From the NCBI GenBank assembly GCA_023229405.1, contig JALNZH010000088.1, positions 1 through 11,918 of the forward strand: a DNA stretch of 11,918 bases, read 5' to 3'. The position numbers and the translations under genes are program-made. Below are positions 7,922 through 11,918 of the stretch, one piece after another; the stretch's first letter is position 1, and each line of letters starts with the position of its first letter. This stretch comes from Bacteroidota bacterium. GTDB taxonomy: Bacteria > Bacteroidota > Ignavibacteria > UBA10030 > UBA8401. Under the pieces are notes generated by a model, which saw only the letters and a program-made list of their open reading frames with translations, was not told the origin of the DNA and ran no database searches.

Positions 7922-9187
7922 ATGAAATCTCTTCTCAGAATTTTTCTCTGCATACCGGTATTGTTGCAGGCACAATGGATTCAACAGGATGGCAATACAA
8001 CAGAAAATCTTGTTGGCATCGCTATACTCGATTCTCACCACATTGTTGCAATCGGTGATCGAAATGCCATTCTTCGAACAACGGATGCCGGAACAGTCTG
8101 GGTGAACCAGACAATGCACATCAGCGCATCATATGATTGGAATGATCTCTCATTTTCCGATTCCGTTAACGGTGTATTAGTCGGCGATCGTATGATCATG
8201 ACGACGACCGATGGAGGAATTTCGTGGACAGTTCGCAACAATCCATCATTGCAACAATACCTTTCTGTCATCCAAACCGGACCGGGTACGCTTATCATCG
8301 GCACAGATTCCGGTTATGTCCACGCATCACTGGATACCGGAAACACATGGACTTCTGAAAAAATCAGTGAATGGCCTATCCAAACTCTCTTCCCGTGGCG
8401 CGGCACGATTGCTCCGGGATTACCGGTCTATTATGCACTTACACCGTATTCTGTTTGTGCAAAAAGCATACTTCCTTCCCCGTCATGGAAGGAAACAATG
8501 CTGCCCATGTTTGCCGCACTGGGTTCAGGAGGAGTCGATGCAGAGTTTTGCAACGGCGGAGAGACTGGATTTATTGTTGGCGTGTTCGGCGATCTTCGTG
8601 CTCAGCCGGCAATTCTTCGAAAAACTGTTTCTGATACTGCCTGGATGAATGTTCAACTTATTTCACTGCAGGATGGAGTACTGTGTGGTATTTCGGCGCC
8701 GTCTACAGCTGTTGCGTACGCCTGCGGCAGCGCGGGCATGATGTTCAAATCGACAACCGGCGGCGATTCATGGTCAGCAGTTTCCGTACCGACAAAACGA
8801 GGATTACGCGCGGTCCATTTTTACGATGAGCAGCATGGATTCGCTGTCGGCGATTCAGGAACGATACTCTATACATCGCAAGGAGGCACAGTAGACGTGA
8901 AGGACAAACAAACAATTCTGCCTGATGCATACGAGCTTCTTCAAAATTTTCCTAATCCATTCAATTCATCAACAACCATTCGCTTCAAAATTCCTGTGCG
9001 GACATTTGTTACCGTCTCCATTTTCGATCTATTGGGACGCAAGAGCGAAACACTTGCTCATGCAACGATGGAAGCCGGCGAACATTCAATTCAATGGCAA
9101 GCGCGCGATGCATCATCCGGAATGTATGTCTATCGTTTAACGACAGAGAAGGCCTGCATCAATAAAGCGATGGTATTGCTACGTTGA
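7922..9187 (+). CDS. Secreted YCF48/BNR-like beta-propeller protein with type IX sorting domain
   Basis: A 421-residue exported protein. The N-terminus is a signal peptide (basic K2 and R6, hydrophobic 3-15) with likely cleavage after A17 in LLQA-Q. Residues about 25-325 hold propeller-type repeats with the T-x-D/G-x-G-x-x-W signature: TTDAGTVW (53-60), TTDGGISW (95-102), SLDTGNTW (136-143) and STTGGDSW (277-284), plus GDSGTILYT (310-318). These resemble YCF48-like and sialidase Asp-box repeats. Residues about 336-421 form a type IX secretion C-terminal sorting domain: YELLQNFPNPFN (338-348), a TTIRF strand, SIFDLLGR and a final SSGMYVYRLT. The protein should cross the inner membrane by Sec and the outer membrane by T9SS, ending at the surface or outside the cell. 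No catalytic motif is recognisable, so the substrate is unknown. The gene appears monocistronic; a MITE-like insertion begins shortly after its stop. Confidence 0.9.
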   Translation: MKSLLRIFLCIPVLLQAQWIQQDGNTTENLVGIAILDSHHIVAIGDRNAILRTTDAGTVWVNQTMHISASYDWNDLSFSDSVNGVLVGDRMIMTTTDGGISWTVRNNPSLQQYLSVIQTGPGTLIIGTDSGYVHASLDTGNTWTSEKISEWPIQTLFPWRGTIAPGLPVYYALTPYSVCAKSILPSPSWKETMLPMFAALGSGGVDAEFCNGGETGFIVGVFGDLRAQPAILRKTVSDTAWMNVQLISLQDGVLCGISAPSTAVAYACGSAGMMFKSTTGGDSWSAVSVPTKRGLRAVHFYDEQHGFAVGDSGTILYTSQGGTVDVKDKQTILPDAYELLQNFPNPFNSSTTIRFKIPVRTFVTVSIFDLLGRKSETLAHATMEAGEHSIQWQARDASSGMYVYRLTTEKACINKAMVLLR

Positions 9188-9199
9188 ACCTTGAATCCA

Positions 9200-9207
9200 A
9201 AATCTTG
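9200..9207. repeat. Left target-site duplication, AAATCTTG
   Basis: The octamer AAATCTTG directly abuts the left terminal inverted repeat of the MITE-like element and is repeated exactly at 9381-9388. An 8-bp duplication is what a transposase making an 8-bp staggered cut would leave. Confidence 0.7.
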
Positions 9208-9380
9208 AGTAGTGTCTTAATTTGAAGCATAATAATCTCGTCATGCTGACGCCTGCCTGCCGGCAGGCAGGAATGTCAGCATCTTTCATAATGATTTTAG
9301 ATGCCGAAATGCCGCTTAAAGGCATCCCGTACAGCGGGACAAGTTCGGCATGACGTAATGTTCTAAATTAAGACACTACC
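9208..9380. mobile_element. MITE-like non-autonomous element, 173 bp
   Basis: The termini are near-perfect inverted repeats: AGTAGTGTCTTAATTT (9208-9223) against the reverse complement of 9365-9380, 15 of 16 matching with only the outermost base different. AAATCTTG flanks both ends as a direct repeat. The interior has no coding capacity and is filled by a double-hairpin unit (9239-9355). Size, terminal repeats and target duplication fit a miniature inverted-repeat element moved by a transposase encoded elsewhere. Several insertion-sequence families make 8-bp duplications and I cannot assign one. It lies between the secreted propeller gene, 12 bases after its stop, and the PAS kinase, 80 bases before its ATG, so it may affect termination or expression of its neighbours. 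Chance is unlikely given the combined repeats. Confidence 0.75.
9239..9355. repeat. Composite double-hairpin repeat, expanded copy
   Basis: This copy has the same arms as 22-86, beginning CGTCATGCTGAC and ending TTCGGCATGACG, but each hairpin loop carries extra sequence. In the first, 20 bases are added, creating a perfect 20-bp GC-rich palindrome at 9252-9271. In the second, 30 bases (about 9310-9339) are added, themselves two mini-hairpins: TGCC/GGCA and TCCCG/CGGGA. The spacer between the arms is 14 bases, against 12 in the short copy. Confidence 0.8.
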
Positions 9381-9388
9381 AAATCTTG
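9381..9388. repeat. Right target-site duplication, AAATCTTG
   Basis: Exact direct repeat of 9200-9207, directly abutting the right terminal inverted repeat of the MITE-like element. Confidence 0.7.
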
Positions 9389-9390
9389 CA

Positions 9391-9419
9391 TTGATAGTAT
9401 CTCGCTTCTTGCTTACATT
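9391..9419 (+). promoter_or_regulatory. Possible sigma-70-like promoter of the PAS kinase operon
   Basis: TTGATA (9391-9396) and TACATT (9414-9419) are separated by 17 bases and match the classical -35 and -10 boxes at five and four of six positions. They lie just beyond the mobile element and about 42 bases before the ATG at 9461. Bacteroidota-type promoters differ from this consensus, so the call is tentative. Confidence 0.3.
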
Positions 9420-9460
9420 CTAGCGGTACTGAAAAATTTCCGGACTTCACTATTTTCCGC

Positions 9461-10639
9461 ATGCAGCCACAACCTACCGACCTGCAATCGCTCTACGACC
9501 GACTCCGCGAAAGCGAAGAGAAGTACCGCCGTTTTGTAGAAAATGCCGCCGACATTATCTACCGTACGGACGGAGAAGGCCGTTTCATTTATGTCAACCC
9601 CGTCAGCTTGAAGATGTTCGGCTATACGGAAGAAGAGTTTACGGGAAAACATTATCTGGAACTGTTCCATCCTGATTTCAGAAACAAGGCGCGTCAATTC
9701 TATGCCACACAATTCTTCAACGGACAATTTACCTCCTATCTGGAATTTCCCGCCATTAGCAAAGAAGGAAAACAGTTCTGGCTGGGACAAAATGTTCAAC
9801 CGTTGATGGAGGCGGGACAGATCATCGGCTTTCAGGCGGTTGCGCGGGATATTACCGTACGTGTCAATGCGGAAGAAGCATTACGCCGATCTGACGATGA
9901 GGTGAGAAAATTGAATGCGGAACTGGAACATCGCGTGGCAGAACGAACAGCACAATTGGAAAACGCGAACAAAGAATTGGAAGCTTTTAGCTATTCCGTC
10001 TCTCACGATCTCCGCGCTCCGCTGCTGACGATCAACGGATTTACACAGTTTTTGGGAATGCATTTGGGAGATAAACTGGATGACGAAGGAAAACGCCTCC
10101 TGGGTATCATCCGCACCAATACGCAAACAATGCAGAATCTTATCTCCGCCCTCCTGATGCTATCGAAAACCAACAAAAAAGAGCTGGAAATGTCGCAGAT
10201 CGACATGCAGGAACTGGCGAAAGAAACATACGGTGAAATCGTTTCGCCGGAAGCGCAGGGAAACATCGATGTTTCCATTTCGGCAATGCCGGAGGCAACG
10301 GGAGATAGACTGCTGTTACGGCAGGTGTGGAGTAACTTGCTTTCCAACGCGATTAAATTTACTTTAGCGAAAGATGAACGGATTATTATCATCGGCGGAC
10401 GAATCGAAGAACACCGTAATGTCTATTTTGTGAAAGATTCCGGCGCCGGATTCGACATGAAAGATGCCGGAAAACTGTTCGGTGTTTTCTCGCGTCTGCA
10501 TTCAGATGAAGAGTTTGAGGGGACCGGAATCGGCCTTTCCATCGTTCGCAGAGTAATTCACCGTCATCAGGGAGAAGTTTGGGCTGAAGGAGAAATTGGG
10601 AAAGGAGCAACTTTTTATTTTGCCCTTCCGCAAGGATAA
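9461..10639 (+). CDS. PAS-domain sensor histidine kinase, Cph1-like transmitter
   Basis: A 392-residue soluble kinase. One PAS domain (about 20-133, from EEKYRRFVENAADIIYRTD to ARDITVR) is followed by a coiled coil (about 138-175) and HisKA with H182 in FSYSVSHDLRAPL, the type typical of phytochrome-like kinases. The ATPase has N box WSNLLSNAIKF (290-300), G1 DSGAGFD (326-332) and G2 GTGIGLS (354-360). There is no receiver, no membrane span and no phytochrome GAF/PHY module, so the input is the single PAS domain, ligand unknown. The ATG at 9461 is the first start after an in-frame stop at 9395-9397; it lacks a clear Shine-Dalgarno site, as is common in this group. It probably forms an operon with the response regulator 46 bases downstream, which would be its phosphate acceptor. 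All catalytic motifs are intact. Confidence 0.93.
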   Translation: MQPQPTDLQSLYDRLRESEEKYRRFVENAADIIYRTDGEGRFIYVNPVSLKMFGYTEEEFTGKHYLELFHPDFRNKARQFYATQFFNGQFTSYLEFPAISKEGKQFWLGQNVQPLMEAGQIIGFQAVARDITVRVNAEEALRRSDDEVRKLNAELEHRVAERTAQLENANKELEAFSYSVSHDLRAPLLTINGFTQFLGMHLGDKLDDEGKRLLGIIRTNTQTMQNLISALLMLSKTNKKELEMSQIDMQELAKETYGEIVSPEAQGNIDVSISAMPEATGDRLLLRQVWSNLLSNAIKFTLAKDERIIIIGGRIEEHRNVYFVKDSGAGFDMKDAGKLFGVFSRLHSDEEFEGTGIGLSIVRRVIHRHQGEVWAEGEIGKGATFYFALPQG

Positions 10640-10671
10640 AACAACGCCGGATTATGCAGTACATTATTCTG

Positions 10672-10677
10672 AAAGGA
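10672..10677 (+). promoter_or_regulatory. Ribosome-binding site fixing the response regulator start
   Basis: AAAGGA sits eight bases before the ATG at 10686. It supports that start over the upstream in-frame ATG at 10596, which lies inside the kinase gene and would add 30 residues foreign to the receiver fold. Confidence 0.75.
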
Positions 10678-10685
10678 ACAACACT

Positions 10686-11132
10686 ATGTCAGATCAGTCC
10701 GTAAATATTCTGCTGGTAGAGGATAATCCTCATCACGCAGAACTAGCCATGAGAGCGTTAAAAATACACAATCTTGCCGAAAATTTCGTCTGGGTGAAAA
10801 CCGGTGAAGATGCCACAGATTTTATTTTTTGTCGCGGTGAATTTGCTTCGCGCAAGATCGACCATGCCCCGAAGGTCGTGTTGCTGGATTTGAAACTCCC
10901 GAAAAAAAGCGGATTGGAAGTGCTAAGAGAGATCCGAGCGGATGAACGAACAAAAAATATTCCGGTTGTGATGCTGACGACCTCACGCGAGCAAAAAGAT
11001 ATCGTGGAAGGACACAATTTGGGATTGAACGGATATGTGGTGAAGCCAGATGATTTTGAAAAATTCGCCGAAGCGATCCGTAGCGTCGGATACTACTGGC
11101 TCGTGCTCAACCAGCAACCAAAAAAACAATAA
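10686..11132 (+). CDS. Single-domain response regulator, Rcp1-like
   Basis: A 148-residue protein made only of a receiver domain. It has the acidic pair E12/D13 in LLVEDNPHHAEL, phosphoacceptor D68 in VVLLDLKLPKKSG, T98 in VVMLTTS and K120 before P121. The stretch of about 25 residues between helix 1 and the D68 strand (GEDATDFIFCRGEFA), and the C-terminal extension ending YYWLVLNQQP, are typical of the Rcp1 family that partners Cph1-like kinases. It has no output domain, so it must act by protein contact or as a phosphorelay intermediate. It is 46 bases downstream of the PAS kinase with its own ribosome site and is followed by a strong terminator, so the two genes most likely form one operon and a cognate pair. 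All key receiver residues are present. Confidence 0.95.
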   Translation: MSDQSVNILLVEDNPHHAELAMRALKIHNLAENFVWVKTGEDATDFIFCRGEFASRKIDHAPKVVLLDLKLPKKSGLEVLREIRADERTKNIPVVMLTTSREQKDIVEGHNLGLNGYVVKPDDFEKFAEAIRSVGYYWLVLNQQPKKQ

Positions 11133-11163
11133 CTAGTTCTTTACAATCGGATCTCTGTTCTTT

Positions 11164-11195
11164 CAGCCCGCCCACAGTAGCGGGCTGTTTTTTTT
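11164..11195 (+). terminator. Intrinsic terminator of the kinase-regulator operon
   Basis: CAGCCCGC (11164-11171) pairs perfectly with GCGGGCTG (11180-11187) around an eight-base loop, and eight T residues (11188-11195) follow at once. It lies 31 bases after the response regulator stop codon and is a textbook rho-independent terminator. Confidence 0.93.
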
Positions 11196-11243
11196 AACAT
11201 TGTGAATACGCTCATTTCTCTCACTAAATTCAGATATCCTCCG

Positions 11244-11825
11244 ATGAAACAGATTGTTCACATCTCTGCCTGTGCTGGTATCGGTATTTCTATCATTAAG
11301 GCTTAACACTTTCGTTTATCACCGGGCGATACTCTGCATTCCATTTCCATAGCATCCGATGGGAAAACCTCTTTCCGCCGGATGCATATCTATACGCCGC
11401 CGGGATATGAGATTGGATGTAAAAAATTTCCCGTACTGAATCTATTTCACGATACATTCGATTCTGATGATTCATGGACAAGCATAGTTTAAATATTTTC
11501 GTACAGCATCTGTCAGAGTATCATATAGCGGCGTCTTCAGTTCCGAACCGTTTGAATTGGAAGGAATAAATATTGGCGCTGTACCCGGTCAATCCTAGAA
11601 AAAACGAAACATATCGTTCCTGAAAAGCACAACAGTAAAGCAGGGGCTTCGCATAGTCAGGTTCGCCATCGGAACAGAAGATTTTTTGCTGGATGTCTCT
11701 CGTAACACAGTTGAGCTTCAAAAAAATATGATTTCCCTGTTGTCTAAAAAAAAACCAGCAGTGGACACACTTGGGCAAACTGGCGGGCGTATTTGAATGA
11801 GTTTGCTCCGATGCTGTTTCGATAG
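11244..11825 (+). pseudogene. Decayed enterochelin-esterase/esterase D-like hydrolase
   Basis: Remnant of a secreted alpha/beta-hydrolase of the Esterase D family (PF00756). Frame one starts at ATG 11244 with a signal-peptide-like MKQIVHISACAGIGISIIKA, hits an in-frame TAA at 11304, resumes with the family motif RRMHIYTPPGYE and then FPVLNLFHDTFDSDDSW, and stops at 11490. A second frame holds a GVFSS piece (11530-11544), an in-frame TAG (11596) and GTEDFLLDVSRNTVEL (11671-11718), matching the region near the catalytic acid. A frameshift at the A9 run (11746-11754) leads to GHTWANWRAYLNEFAP, with the catalytic His region, ending in TAG at 11825. The central part with the GxSxG nucleophile is missing: only about a dozen codons separate SWTSIV from GVFSS, where family members have far more. 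Family assignment rests on motif recall, but three collinear pieces make it firm. It cannot encode an active enzyme. Confidence 0.85.
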
Positions 11826-11918
11826 TTCTATGTGACCGTCTCTTTGAAAAACACAGGAATAAGTGACGGTCACATTATACTATACGTAAACCCTTACTTC
11901 CAGAGCTACAATAGATCC
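11826..11918. other. Non-coding tail with an inverted repeat; right edge of the window
   Basis: Beyond the pseudogene I see only the inverted repeat at 11830-11875 and 43 further AT-rich bases. Any following gene lies outside the window. Confidence 0.5.
11830..11875. repeat. 11-bp perfect inverted repeat after the esterase remnant
   Basis: ATGTGACCGTC (11830-11840) is the exact reverse complement of GACGGTCACAT (11865-11875), with a 24-base loop. It starts five bases after the terminal stop of the pseudogene, so it may be that gene's former terminator, but no T-run follows. It could also be an operator or the start of a repeat running past the window. Confidence 0.55.

Noticed and set aside
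7922..7978. Possible lipoprotein signal, with Cys10 in the propeller leader
   Set aside because: The residues before Cys10 do not form a lipobox, and a standard cleavage after A17 (LQA-Q) explains the leader better.
8211..8648. Plus-strand 145-codon frame inside the propeller gene
   Set aside because: It is a shifted frame within a gene that has a clear signal peptide, repeats and sorting domain; the translation has no domain character.
10596..10685. Upstream in-frame ATG extending the response regulator by 30 residues
   Set aside because: The extension overlaps the kinase gene, has no ribosome site and does not belong to the receiver fold; ATG 10686 has AAAGGA at good spacing.
1..11918. 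tRNA, rRNA, restriction, toxin-antitoxin or phage genes
   Set aside because: No cloverleaf, rRNA signature or matching protein motif was seen on either strand; all sizeable coding is signalling proteins, the propeller and the esterase remnant.

Overview
The window looks like a chromosomal segment from a Bacteroidota/Chlorobiota-type bacterium, most likely Ignavibacteria or a close relative. The main clue is a secreted beta-propeller protein (7922-9187) ending in a type IX secretion (Por) C-terminal sorting domain with the hallmark QNFPNPFN motif. Moderate GC, AT-rich intergenic DNA and generally weak Shine-Dalgarno sites also fit. The lineage is inferred, because no rRNA or other phylogenetic marker is present.

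All intact genes lie on the plus strand. In order: a hairpin repeat (22-86); a giant soluble hybrid histidine kinase, REC-(PAS)x10-HisKA-HATPase-REC, of 1757 residues (136-5409); a 581-base gap with several inverted repeats but no convincing gene; a second hybrid kinase with an N-terminal CBS pair (5991-7658); the secreted propeller protein (7922-9187); a 173-bp MITE-like element with near-perfect terminal inverted repeats and an 8-bp target duplication (9208-9380) that carries an enlarged copy of the first hairpin repeat; a PAS histidine kinase (9461-10639) with an Rcp1-like single-domain response regulator (10686-11132), closed by a strong intrinsic terminator (11164-11195); and a decayed esterase pseudogene (11244-11825) followed by an inverted repeat.

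Four of the five intact genes are two-component signalling proteins. Together they contain three transmitter cores and four receiver domains, but no DNA-binding, cyclic-di-GMP or other output domain and no transmembrane segment. They would therefore sense cytoplasmic signals and pass phosphate to partners encoded elsewhere. Only the 9461/10686 pair looks like a cognate kinase-regulator operon; the two hybrid kinases appear to be separate transcription units.

I found no clearly new multi-gene system such as a defence island, CRISPR array or biosynthetic cluster. The most unusual items are the MITE-like element with hairpin-within-hairpin expansions, the CBS-kinase fusion with an inverted repeat overlapping its translation start, and the esterase gene in mid-decay.
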